Shown here piece by piece: positions 34,545-41,581 of a stretch of DNA of 64,000 nt. Location: assembly GCA_963718105.1 (NCBI GenBank), contig OY970352.1:4154001-4218000 (forward strand), in the 5' to 3' direction. Below the pieces are notes generated by a model. The model was not told where the DNA came from, made no database searches, and saw only the letters and a list, made by a program, of their open reading frames with translations. Numbering within the stretch: the first letter of the stretch is position 1; each line of letters opens with the position of its first letter. This stretch comes from DASYKT01 sp963718105 (GTDB taxonomy: Bacteria; Acidobacteriota; Blastocatellia; Pyrinomonadales; Pyrinomonadaceae). A program made the position numbers and the translations under genes.

Positions 34545-34596
34545 ACTCCCTCCTACAAAAGGAGGGGTGACGCGCGCTTCGCGTGACGGGGTGGTT
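34545..34596. repeat. GGAGGGGTG...GACGGGGTGG repeat, second full copy
   Basis: Two stems, CTCCCTCCT/AGGAGGGG and GCGCGCTTCGCG, then TGACGGGGTGGTT. The copy at 33875-33930 keeps the first stem (CCCCTCCTGCCCGAGGAGGGG) and the GACGGGGTGG end but has a different second stem (CAGCCGTTTTCGGCTG). Confidence 0.75.
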
Positions 34597-34714
34597 CTCT
34601 CTGTTCGCGCGGCTTTGCCCGCTCGCTGCGGAAGGCTCTGCCTTTTTCGTGTTGCATCTTTAAACAGAAAGCGGAGGCTCAAGCCTCCGCTAATTGAACC
34701 TCCGTGCTTTTCGA

Positions 34715-35038
34715 TCACGGCCTCGGTATTGCGCAAAATGTTTTCTTAATTCTTCGATCGACCGGATCGTAGCGCAGGCGTTCGGCGCCGGAAACATTAA
34801 ATTCCGTGTCTGTAATTTCCAGGTGTGAAATATTCAGCAGTTCAAAAAGTTTCCAGCCGAATTTATTTGTCGAACTATGCCCGCCGGTTTGAAATCCCAG
34901 CAGCACATATTTATTCGCGTTACTTAGCCCGCAGAGATAAGGTTCGACGACGCGCTGTTTTCCTTTATAGTTAAATTTAATTACGCTGTGTTCGCCGATC
35001 GCGCGGCAGATCTCATCTCTAGACTCATTTAATGTCAC
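34715..35038 (-). CDS. Small WYL-like protein (paralogue A)
   Basis: A 107-residue protein from a GTG start at 35038, without a clear Shine-Dalgarno sequence. The core IKFNYKGKQRVVEPYLCGLS and the following YVLLGFQTGG resemble the first strands of WYL domains, which bind ligands or nucleic acid ends in regulators; no helix-turn-helix is present. It is about half identical by eye to the next gene upstream (35072-35455), so this is a tandem duplication. Function unknown. Confidence 0.6.
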   Translation of the reverse strand: MTLNESRDEICRAIGEHSVIKFNYKGKQRVVEPYLCGLSNANKYVLLGFQTGGHSSTNKFGWKLFELLNISHLEITDTEFNVSGAERLRYDPVDRRIKKTFCAIPRP

Positions 35039-35071
35039 GGGGTAATTTTATCACTTCGCCATCACTTTCCA

Positions 35072-35455
35072 TCACTTAGCAGCGGCGTGTGATCTCTTCT
35101 CAGGCAAGCGTTCAATACTTTGAGTCTCAAGCTGAAGAGCCGAGCAAAATATTTCCTTCATTTTAGAAGTGAGCGGGTTGAACGGGCGGCTTGGCGATAT
35201 TCGCGAAATATTAAATTCCTTCTTCGTAACACCCAGATACGAGATGCTCATCAAGTCAAACATATGCCAGCCAAAGCGTCTTAATCCCGACCCTCTTTCG
35301 CCCACTTGAAATCCGATCAGAACGAGTTTATTTGTCCGGCTGATCCCGCAAATATACGGTTCTACCAGCCGCTCGCCGCTGCCATAATAGAAGCGGATCG
35401 TCTTTCTCTCGTCGATCGCTTTGCAGATCCTGTCTTTTATCTCGTCTCGGCTCAT
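35072..35455 (-). CDS. Small WYL-like protein (paralogue B)
   Basis: A 127-residue relative of the downstream gene. Shared elements in order are the IRFYYGSGERLVEPYICGIS core, LVLIGFQVGE, RRFGWHMFDLMSISYLGVT and the KMKEIFC end. It carries a longer basic tail. No HTH, signal peptide or membrane segment. The pair is transcribed away from rarA, with about 100 bases between the divergent starts. Function is unknown; WYL-like ligand binding is an inference from the strand pattern only. Confidence 0.62.
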   Translation of the reverse strand: MSRDEIKDRICKAIDERKTIRFYYGSGERLVEPYICGISRTNKLVLIGFQVGERGSGLRRFGWHMFDLMSISYLGVTKKEFNISRISPSRPFNPLTSKMKEIFCSALQLETQSIERLPEKRSHAAAK

Positions 35456-35558
35456 AAAATACTTTAGGTTAACCCTAACACTTATGCTTAAGGTTTTCGG
35501 TAATCTGGCATACCAACTGCTTAAACTTTAATTTCCGGTTTTCTGCTACACTACTTTC

Positions 35559-36701
35559 ATGCAGCCGTTGGCGGACAGGATCCGGCCCGCTACTTTGGGC
35601 GAGTTTGTCGGACAAAAGCATTTGGTGGGTGACGGGAAACCTCTGCGCCTGGCTATCGAGCAGGGGCACGTATTTTCGTTTGTTTTGTGGGGAACGCCCG
35701 GCACCGGCAAGACCACGCTCGCGCGTATTTATGCCGGCGCCATCAACGCGCATTTTTACGAACTCTCCGCCGTCTCCGCCGGTAAAGACGACATCCGCAA
35801 AATAATAAAAGAGAAACACGACGACGGCCGTCCGGTGGTTTTGTTTCTCGACGAAATTCATCGCTTTAATAAAGCCCAGCAGGATTTTCTTCTTCCGTTC
35901 GTCGAAAGCGGTGAGCTTGTTTTGATCGGCGCCACCACCGAAAACCCCAGTTTCGAAGTCATCTCACCGCTGCTTTCGCGCCTGCGCGTTTTCACTCTGC
36001 AGGAACTCACTGATGAAGATATGCGCGAGATCATCGACCGCACCGAATTCAAACTTGATACGGAAGCAAAAGAGTGGCTGGTCTCGATGGCCAACGGCGA
36101 TGCGCGCCAGGCCTTAACGATGCTCGAAAACACGTCGAATCTCTACGACGAAATAAATCTCGAGACGCTCAAAGAAACGCTGCAATCGAAATTTCTGCGC
36201 TACGACAAAAAAGGCGAGGAACATTACAACGTCATCAGCGCCTTTATCAAATCGATGCGCGCCAGCCAGGCCGATGCCGCCATCTATTATCTAGCGCGCA
36301 TGATCGACGCCGGCGAGGACCCGAAATTTATCGCCCGCCGCATGGTCATCTTCGCTTCCGAAGACATCGGCTTAGCTGTGCCGACCGCGCTCGTCGTCGC
36401 CAACGCCGTCTTTCGCGCCGTCGAAACCATCGGCCTGCCCGAATGCGTTTTAAACCTCGCGCACGGCGTCGCCTATCTTGCCAACGCTCCGAAAAACCGC
36501 GACTCGTGCGACGCCATCGGCGAAGCGATGAACGACGTCAAACAGCACGGCAACCTGCCCGTCCCCATGCAGATCCGCAACGCCCCCACCAAGCTGATGA
36601 AAAACCTCGGCTACGGCAAAGGCTACGAAATGTATCCCGAAGACACTAACTTTCTGCCCGAGAAATTAAAGGGGAAAAAGTATTTGAAGAAGAACGAGTG
36701 A
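35559..36701 (+). CDS. rarA: Replication-associated recombination protein A (RarA/MgsA)
   Basis: A 380-residue AAA+ ATPase of the clamp-loader class that acts at stalled replication forks. It opens PLADRIRPATLGEFVGQKHL, with Walker A WGTPGTGKTTLA (about 46-57), Walker B VVLFLDEIHRFNKAQQD, sensor 1 LIGATTENPSFE and sensor 2 NGDARQAL. The C-terminal tetramerisation region contains SMRASQADAAIYYLARM and RRMVIFASEDIG. It is somewhat shorter than the usual about 430 residues, mainly by a short N-terminus. Confidence 0.95.
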   Translation: MQPLADRIRPATLGEFVGQKHLVGDGKPLRLAIEQGHVFSFVLWGTPGTGKTTLARIYAGAINAHFYELSAVSAGKDDIRKIIKEKHDDGRPVVLFLDEIHRFNKAQQDFLLPFVESGELVLIGATTENPSFEVISPLLSRLRVFTLQELTDEDMREIIDRTEFKLDTEAKEWLVSMANGDARQALTMLENTSNLYDEINLETLKETLQSKFLRYDKKGEEHYNVISAFIKSMRASQADAAIYYLARMIDAGEDPKFIARRMVIFASEDIGLAVPTALVVANAVFRAVETIGLPECVLNLAHGVAYLANAPKNRDSCDAIGEAMNDVKQHGNLPVPMQIRNAPTKLMKNLGYGKGYEMYPEDTNFLPEKLKGKKYLKKNE

Positions 36702-36708
36702 TCTTGTC

Positions 36709-36789
36709 GGAGCGCGGACGGCTCGTCCGCATGAATAGGTAGACCTCTGATACTACAGATGATAAATGCGGACGAGACGTCCGCGCTCC
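36709..36789. repeat. Inverted repeat after rarA
   Basis: Arms with GGAGCGCGGACGGCTCGTCC and its near-complement (36709-36732 and 36766-36789) flank about 33 bases. Each arm is itself partly self-complementary (GGACG..CGTCC). Possibly the rarA terminator, although no T run follows. Confidence 0.65.
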
Positions 36790-36898
36790 CAATAATCAGC
36801 ATTGTCCTTTACTTGTAACTACGATAAAATCGCCGCGTTCCAACCATTTAACAAACTGTAAATTAGACCGCTTTTTTCGAGCGGAAAGAAAGGCTTCT

Positions 36899-37315
36899 AT
36901 GAACGCAAGATTCTGGATCACGGGTGTGGTGCTTTTTGTGTTGACGATGGTGATCGGGTTTGTGGTGCATGCCACTTTGTTAAAACCTGAGTACGATCTG
37001 CTGCCGGGAATTATGCGCGGCGATGCAGATGCGATGGCGCATTTTCCCTACCTGCTTTTGTCGCACGTATTCTTTGCTTTTGGTGTCGCGTGGATCTACC
37101 AGCAGGGTGTTAAGCCCGGCGTGTCGTGGCTTACGCAGGGAGTGCGTTTCGGCATCGCGCTGTCGTTCGTCACCTGTATTTATATGTACCTGACCTATTA
37201 CGCGGTGCAGAATATGCCCTTCGGTCTGGTCATCAAACAGATCGTCTTTGAATTTATCGGCAGTATTCTGGTGGGAGTGACCGCGGCGTTTCTCAATAAA
37301 CCGGCAGGGGAATAA
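36899..37315 (+). CDS. Small integral membrane protein, 138 residues
   Basis: Not recognised. Four hydrophobic segments are visible (about 5-25, 48-66, 80-100 and 108-132), with short charged loops. A cluster of Met and His (MRGDADAMAHFPYLLLSH) precedes the second helix. The start ATG at 36899 has AAAGAAAGG upstream. It stands alone between two inverted repeats. Confidence 0.7.
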   Translation: MNARFWITGVVLFVLTMVIGFVVHATLLKPEYDLLPGIMRGDADAMAHFPYLLLSHVFFAFGVAWIYQQGVKPGVSWLTQGVRFGIALSFVTCIYMYLTYYAVQNMPFGLVIKQIVFEFIGSILVGVTAAFLNKPAGE

Positions 37316-37318
37316 TAG

Positions 37319-37469
37319 GCGGAAACCAGGCAGTATGGAGCGTGTTTTTATTTCCAATATTCCAGTGATTTCAGGATTCCAAAACGATCCCGCCCTGGAA
37401 TTTTTTGGAATAGCGAAGCGTGGAACTTGGAATTAGAAGGCACGCTCCATAACTGCCCTGGTTTCCGCC
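37319..37469. repeat. Inverted repeat, TATGGAGCGTG family
   Basis: Arms of about 28 bases at 37319-37346 and 37441-37469 (GGCGGAAACCAGGCAG...GGAGCGTG and its complement) enclose about 95 bases. Single arms of the same family occur at 31633-31660 and 33770-33799. Confidence 0.75.
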
Positions 37470-37502
37470 TGAAAATGCGGGCAGGGATGCCCGCGCTCCA
37501 TG

Positions 37503-38174
37503 CTAATCCACGTGCGCCATCAGCCTGGTGCGGCTGATCACCCTCACCAGTTGGTAGCCTTTCGCGGTAGGTTGCACGCGGATCAGATAATATTTGCCCG
37601 GCCGGTATTTAAATCCCTTTATCGGCTCGCGCAGTATCTGCCATTCGGCCGCATCCGTTTTCTTTACCTGCAAACAATTCTGGTGAACGACGCCGCGGCA
37701 ATCAACTTGTCTTTTATCTACGATCCACAGAAAAGGTTTTTCTTCCGCTGCCGGCTTTTTCTGAAACGTGAGCGAGTAAGCGCCGCCGTCGCTGCTTAGT
37801 ACCAGCGTGTTTCCGGTAACGTGATAAGTGTCCGCTCTGCCGATAATGTCAAAGAAAGCGGTTTCCTGGCCACCTGCTCCCCCTTGCGCACAAGCCATCT
37901 TGGTCGAGCGGATCGGCCCCGCTTTAAATCCTTTACTGCCCTCGGTCGTAAAGCTTCCGCCATAGCTGTTACAGCCTCCGTTGCCGGAAAACCCTTCGTC
38001 CGTAAATTTGATCGTGGGAGTTTTCCCGGTAGTTACCACCGGCACGTCCCACGTATCTCTGACCATTCGGGTCAGCGTCCATTCGCCCGAAAGCCGGCCC
38101 ACCTGAGCTGACGCCTGGCTCACAAGCATTAACGTAAATATAAATATTGCAGTCGTTATAAATATTCTTTTCAT
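37503..38174 (-). CDS. Exported META (HslJ-like) and DUF4377 two-domain protein
   Basis: The start at 38174 has AGGAAG upstream and gives a signal peptide (MKRIFITTAIFIFTLMLVSQ...AQ); the frame can extend to 38228 without one. Residues about 25-130 form a META/HslJ-like domain (LSGEWTLTRM, IKFTDEGFSGNGGCNSYGG, STKMAC). Residues about 145-215 match DUF4377 (LWIVDKRQVDCRG, ending YYLIRVQ). META proteins are linked to heat and antibiotic stress, and the pairing with DUF4377 is common in exported proteins. Role otherwise unknown. Confidence 0.82.
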   Translation of the reverse strand: MKRIFITTAIFIFTLMLVSQASAQVGRLSGEWTLTRMVRDTWDVPVVTTGKTPTIKFTDEGFSGNGGCNSYGGSFTTEGSKGFKAGPIRSTKMACAQGGAGGQETAFFDIIGRADTYHVTGNTLVLSSDGGAYSLTFQKKPAAEEKPFLWIVDKRQVDCRGVVHQNCLQVKKTDAAEWQILREPIKGFKYRPGKYYLIRVQPTAKGYQLVRVISRTRLMAHVD

Positions 38175-38270
38175 AGTCGCGTACTTCCTTATTCTTACTA
38201 AAAAACACGTGCGCAAATATGCACACAATATAAGAACGAATAAAACTCAAAAACCTGCGGCCAAAGTTTT

Positions 38271-38606
38271 CTATGTACCCGGGTCGACATAGCCCGAGAG
38301 TTTGCCGCCCTGCGCAAAAATGATACGGAAAACGTGGGTGCGCTGCTCTTCTGTCAGCGGGAGAATAAAACTTATACCAAATCCAATTCCCGGAAAGCAG
38401 TGAACGATCTTGCCCGATAGACGCACCCATTCCCCGCCCGGCACCTTCAGGCTAAAGAAGATCACTTCGCCCTCGGGGACGTCGATGATCGTATCGACAA
38501 AACATCCCCCGCGGCTGATGTCGCTGACGCGTGCTTCGCGATTTCCCCAGGATAATTCCAAAATCACATCCAAAGAGACGGGGATACGCTCGTATTGCCT
38601 CGGCAT
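38271..38606 (-). CDS. PilZ-domain protein
   Basis: A 111-residue stand-alone PilZ domain. The c-di-GMP signature is present: RQYER at residues 3-7 (RxxxR) and DISRGGCFV at about 28-36 (D/NxSxxG). The rest forms the expected beta barrel (VFFSLKVPGG-like strands). It probably acts as a c-di-GMP-responsive adaptor. Its partner is unknown. Confidence 0.88.
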   Translation of the reverse strand: MPRQYERIPVSLDVILELSWGNREARVSDISRGGCFVDTIIDVPEGEVIFFSLKVPGGEWVRLSGKIVHCFPGIGFGISFILPLTEEQRTHVFRIIFAQGGKLSGYVDPGT

Positions 38607-38697
38607 AAATTACGAGTTCCTCTCAGGTTGCTCTAGGAAGAAAAAGCCGTCCTTATTAAGTTTAACAAATAATTATAACGATTTTCGACAATTAAAT

Positions 38698-39324
38698 TTA
38701 CCGGCGCGGATTGTGTGTTTGACGGTAATCCTTCGGTGGTAAAGGGTTGTTTTCACGCCAGAGGCCGAGGCGCGAGCTGCGGGCCGTCTCTTCCGCCTGC
38801 GCATAAGCCTGCCGTTCATCGGCCGGTTGTTCTTTTTGATACTGTTTGAAATGCCAGGCAAAACCGCCGGCTATCTGCGCCAAACCGATATCTTTCGGCC
38901 CGGTGTTTTTTTCGCTGATAAAAACGCTGCCGACGATCCGCTGAAACTGGTCCGTATCGTGTTTGCGGACCTCGACCTGCTGATTCGCGATCAGCGCCCG
39001 CAAATTTTCCCGCGATTCCCGGCCGAAATCCTGCGCCAGTTCCGGCGCGTCAATGGCGTGAATTCTGACTCTCGTCCTTTTTCCATTTTCCTCTTCGATG
39101 ATAAAAGTATCGCCGTCGGAGATCTGGATCGCCGTGCCCTTGATATACGTGTTACGCGTGGAGTCATTTGTTGGGGGCTCATTGGATGGCACGCTATTTT
39201 TAGGCGGCGGATCATTACTGCTGTTGTTGTTATTGCCCGAAGAAATTCCCTCGAACCGGCAAGCGCACGCCGCCGCCATAAACAAAAGAAACAAACCTAA
39301 AATTATCTGTTTGAGAGCCGTCAT
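38698..39324 (-). CDS. Staphylococcal nuclease-like lipoprotein
   Basis: A 208-residue protein with a lipoprotein signal (LGLFLLFMAAAC, lipid site at the first Cys) followed by an Asn/Ser/Pro-rich linker (about 26-58). The nuclease (thermonuclease) domain spans about 60-190, with ISDGDTFIIE, VRIHAIDAPELAQDFG and the catalytic Arg region; QRIVGSVFISEKNTGPKDIG matches the second conserved block. It should be a cell-surface or periplasmic Ca-dependent nuclease. Divergent from, and separated by a hairpin from, the 39645 gene. Confidence 0.88.
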   Translation of the reverse strand: MTALKQIILGLFLLFMAAACACRFEGISSGNNNNSSNDPPPKNSVPSNEPPTNDSTRNTYIKGTAIQISDGDTFIIEEENGKRTRVRIHAIDAPELAQDFGRESRENLRALIANQQVEVRKHDTDQFQRIVGSVFISEKNTGPKDIGLAQIAGGFAWHFKQYQKEQPADERQAYAQAEETARSSRLGLWRENNPLPPKDYRQTHNPRR

Positions 39325-39361
39325 TTTTTACTCAATAAAGCTGAAAGGTTTGAAGATAACA

Positions 39362-39448
39362 ATTCGGAATAGATGATAACTGATAGCTGAAAGATAATAG
39401 ATCCGGGCTCTCTCAGCTATCATCTATGATCTCTCATCTATTCCGAAT
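39362..39448. repeat. Inverted repeat in a gene-free stretch
   Basis: ATTCGGAATAGATGATAACT with its continuation TGATAGCTG (39362-39389) pairs with the complement at 39414-39448. The gap 39325-39644 otherwise contains only the upstream regions of the two divergent genes. Confidence 0.7.
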
Positions 39449-39644
39449 GGTAATCAATAACTAATAATTGCCTCAATGACCGATACGGGCTAAAAACATA
39501 CCATATACGTCCTAAACTCATCCTACGTTAAAATTTAAGTGTTGCAAACACAGCCATTTACGCTTTATGGCACGGCCTTTGCGCTATATAACAGCGGAAG
39601 GTCGAATGTTTCGATCATCCGGGACATTTATAAGGGAGGCAATC

Positions 39645-40166
39645 ATGAAATTATTTAACTTAAAACGAACGTTAGCAATATCCGCTTTAGGATTAGTTAC
39701 TTTACTGGGCACGAGCCAGATCGCCAGCGCGCAATATGGCGATTACAACAAGCAGAATAAAAAGGTCATCAAGCAGCAGCAAAAGGTTTGGAAACAGCAG
39801 CAGAAAAATGCCAACCGTTATCGCGTTTATCGTAACGGCAACTACTACCAGACCGATAACCGCGGCGCCGAGCTGTTAAGACAAGCCGTGAACAAAGGTT
39901 ACCAGCAGGGTTTCAATGCCGGTAAAAATGACCGTTCATATCGCCGCGGCGGAAGCTACAACAATTCTTCGATGTACCGCACCGGAAACTACGGCTACCA
40001 GAGCTATGTCGACTCTAGCCAGTATCAGTATTATTTCCGCGAAGGTTTCAAACGCGGTTACGAAGACGGGTACAACAGCCGTTACCGTTATGGCTCTAAC
40101 AACAATGGCGGCGTGAATATCCTCGGGACCATTTTGCAGCAGGTCTTAAACATTCAGAATTACTAA
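39645..40166 (+). CDS. Exported Gln/Asn/Tyr-rich protein with GxxxGxxD-type repeats
   Basis: Start set at ATG 39645, which has GGGAGG seven bases upstream; an upstream extension to 39567 is not credible. A signal peptide (MKLFNLKRTLAISALGLVTL...ASAQ) precedes about 150 residues rich in Tyr, Asn, Gln, Arg and Gly. Two similar motifs, GYQQGFNAGKNDR and FKRGYEDGYNSR, recall the YxxGxxxGxxD repeats of small acidobacterial surface proteins. Function unknown. A strong terminator follows. Confidence 0.7.
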   Translation: MKLFNLKRTLAISALGLVTLLGTSQIASAQYGDYNKQNKKVIKQQQKVWKQQQKNANRYRVYRNGNYYQTDNRGAELLRQAVNKGYQQGFNAGKNDRSYRRGGSYNNSSMYRTGNYGYQSYVDSSQYQYYFREGFKRGYEDGYNSRYRYGSNNNGGVNILGTILQQVLNIQNY

Positions 40167-40196
40167 TTAGATCTGTAAGATCGACTTATTCAGATA

Positions 40197-40235
40197 ACGC
40201 CCGGCTTTTATATAGATGAAAGCCGGGCGTTTTTA
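40197..40235 (+). terminator. Rho-independent terminator
   Basis: ACGCCCGGCTTT pairs perfectly with AAAGCCGGGCGT (loop of about 10 bases) followed by TTTTTATTG. It ends the transcript of the 39645 gene and isolates the hydrogenase region from upstream transcription. Confidence 0.9.
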
Positions 40236-40256
40236 TTGTCCTTTTTTGAGTTGCCG

Positions 40257-40430
40257 GTGCCGGAGGCACATCGGATATTAGCCTGCCTGCGCTCTGACGG
40301 AGCGCCGGATAGATTTCGTGCGACCTTCTCCCGTCTATTTCCCGCGTCCCCTTCGGGACTAATTTCATTTTTACGCACCCTTGACCGGCGGCTTTCGCCA
40401 CCGGCTAATATCCGATGTGCCTCCGGCACA
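40257..40430. repeat. Perfect 27-base inverted repeat upstream of the HhyS-paralogue operon
   Basis: Arms at 40257-40283 and 40403-40429 are perfect complements and begin GTGCCGGAGGCACATCGG. They enclose about 119 bases with further stems (CGGCGGCTTTCGCCACCG). One arm's sequence also occurs at 9682. Together with the terminator this fills the 368-base gap 40167-40534; a possible promoter region (TATACT at about 40491-40496) lies after it. Confidence 0.8.
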
Positions 40431-40534
40431 CTGACTTGATCGGACAACTTAGGCGCTTTTATTTTATAGACCCCGCGGGGAAATAAGACTTATACTCTAG
40501 CTAGCCTTCAGCAAAATAAACAAAGATCTGGATC

Positions 40535-41581
40535 ATGAGTGACGCATCTGCTTCAAAACTTACCATCCTCTGGATCACGGCCGGTTTGGGTTGTGACGGG
40601 GAATCCGTAGCGCTCACCGCCGCCACTCAGCCTGGTATCGAAGACATCGTGATGGGCGGTATGCCCGGACTTCCCGAAATACATCTTCTTAATCCGTTTT
40701 ATTCTTACGAGAATGGTGACGAATATATCCGCTATCTCGAGCTCGCCGCCGCGGGCAAACTCGAACCTTTCATTCTCGTCGTCGAAGGCTCGCTTCCTGA
40801 CGAGACAAACAAGGCCGAAGGCTATTGGGCCGCGCTCGGCACCGACAGATCTACGGGTGAACCGATCCTGACCTGCGATTGGATCGATCGCCTCGCGCCA
40901 AATGCGTGGGCGGTGATGGCGGTCGGTACCTGCGCGGCATACGGCGGCATTCACGCAATGGAAGGTAACCTCACCGGGGCGATGGGCCTCCCCGATCATC
41001 TCGGTTGGAACTGGAAGTCGAAGGCCGGCGTGCCTATCGTCTGTGTTCCGGGCTGCCCCACCCAGCCCGATAATATTACTGAAATTCTTTTATATCTTAT
41101 CTATCAATCCGTGGGACGCTCGCCGATGATCCCGCTAGATGATGAGCTGCGTCCAACCTGGCTCTTTAGCGAAACGCTTCACGAAGGGTGCGACCGCGGC
41201 GGCTATTACGAGCAAGGCCAGTTTGCCGAAGAGTACGGTTCAAAACTGTGCATCGTAAAACTCGGCTGCTGGGGCCCGGTGGTGCAGTGCAATGTCGGCA
41301 AGCGCGGCTGGATAGGCGGCGTGGGCGGCTGTGCTAATGTCGGCGGCATCTGCATCGGCTGCACCATGCCCGGTTTTCCCGACAAGTTTATGCCGTTCAT
41401 GGACCAGCCTCCCGGCTCGCTTTTATCTTCACAGGCGGTGATGACCTACGGCAAAGCGATCCTGGCGCTGCGCCGGTACACTCAATCCTCTTTAAATAAA
41501 GAACCGGCGTGGCGTAAACGCAGGCTAATAACCGGTGCAAAAGTATATAATGAAGCGATTACAGACACGGGGGATACCTGA
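40535..41581 (+). CDS. Paralogue of the group 1h [NiFe]-hydrogenase small subunit, without its own large subunit
   Basis: A 348-residue FeS protein clearly homologous along its full length to hhyS at 44130. The cysteines that bind the three FeS clusters are kept: the N-terminal Cys20, the GTCAAYGG, PGCPTQPD and HEGCDR motifs, KLGCWGPVVQCNV, GGCANVGG and ICIGCTMPGFP. At the fourth proximal-cluster position the true HhyS has Asp (CDGD); here it is Glu23 (CDGE). No Tat signal is present, so it is cytosolic. No large-subunit gene follows; instead a PAS histidine kinase begins at the last base of this gene's stop codon (TGATG). It may act as a redox or H2-responsive partner of that kinase, or as an alternative small subunit for HhyL. 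This is an inference; pseudogene status is unlikely. Confidence 0.9.
   Translation: MSDASASKLTILWITAGLGCDGESVALTAATQPGIEDIVMGGMPGLPEIHLLNPFYSYENGDEYIRYLELAAAGKLEPFILVVEGSLPDETNKAEGYWAALGTDRSTGEPILTCDWIDRLAPNAWAVMAVGTCAAYGGIHAMEGNLTGAMGLPDHLGWNWKSKAGVPIVCVPGCPTQPDNITEILLYLIYQSVGRSPMIPLDDELRPTWLFSETLHEGCDRGGYYEQGQFAEEYGSKLCIVKLGCWGPVVQCNVGKRGWIGGVGGCANVGGICIGCTMPGFPDKFMPFMDQPPGSLLSSQAVMTYGKAILALRRYTQSSLNKEPAWRKRRLITGAKVYNEAITDTGDT

Larger units (their letters stand above)
33612..34714. other. 1.1-kb gene-free stretch with dispersed repeats and a structured segment
   Basis: No gene is visible. It holds a GGCAGAAACGCG...TTATGGAGCGTGT element (33770-33799, also at 31633 and 37319), a GGAGGGGTG...GACGGGGTGG element (33875-33930, again at 34545-34596), one arm of the CGTGGTTYCAG family (33965-34000) and a TTTAGAGTTCAAACTT-type hairpin (34022-34090). 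The part 34180-34500 contains several stems, such as GATGCGATAGCGCATC, CCTGGGAGCGTCGCTTTAGC closing with ATCCCGGGG, and CTGCGAG...CTCGCAG. It might encode an RNA, but no known RNA family could be matched by eye. Confidence 0.6.

Noticed and set aside
40208..40447. Open frames on both strands before the HhyS-paralogue operon
   Set aside because: They span the terminator and the 27-base inverted repeat and encode mirror-like peptides from the two arms.
40535..41581. HhyS paralogue as a decayed duplicate of hhyS
   Set aside because: The frame is intact over its full length, all cluster cysteines are kept, and it is translationally coupled to an intact kinase.
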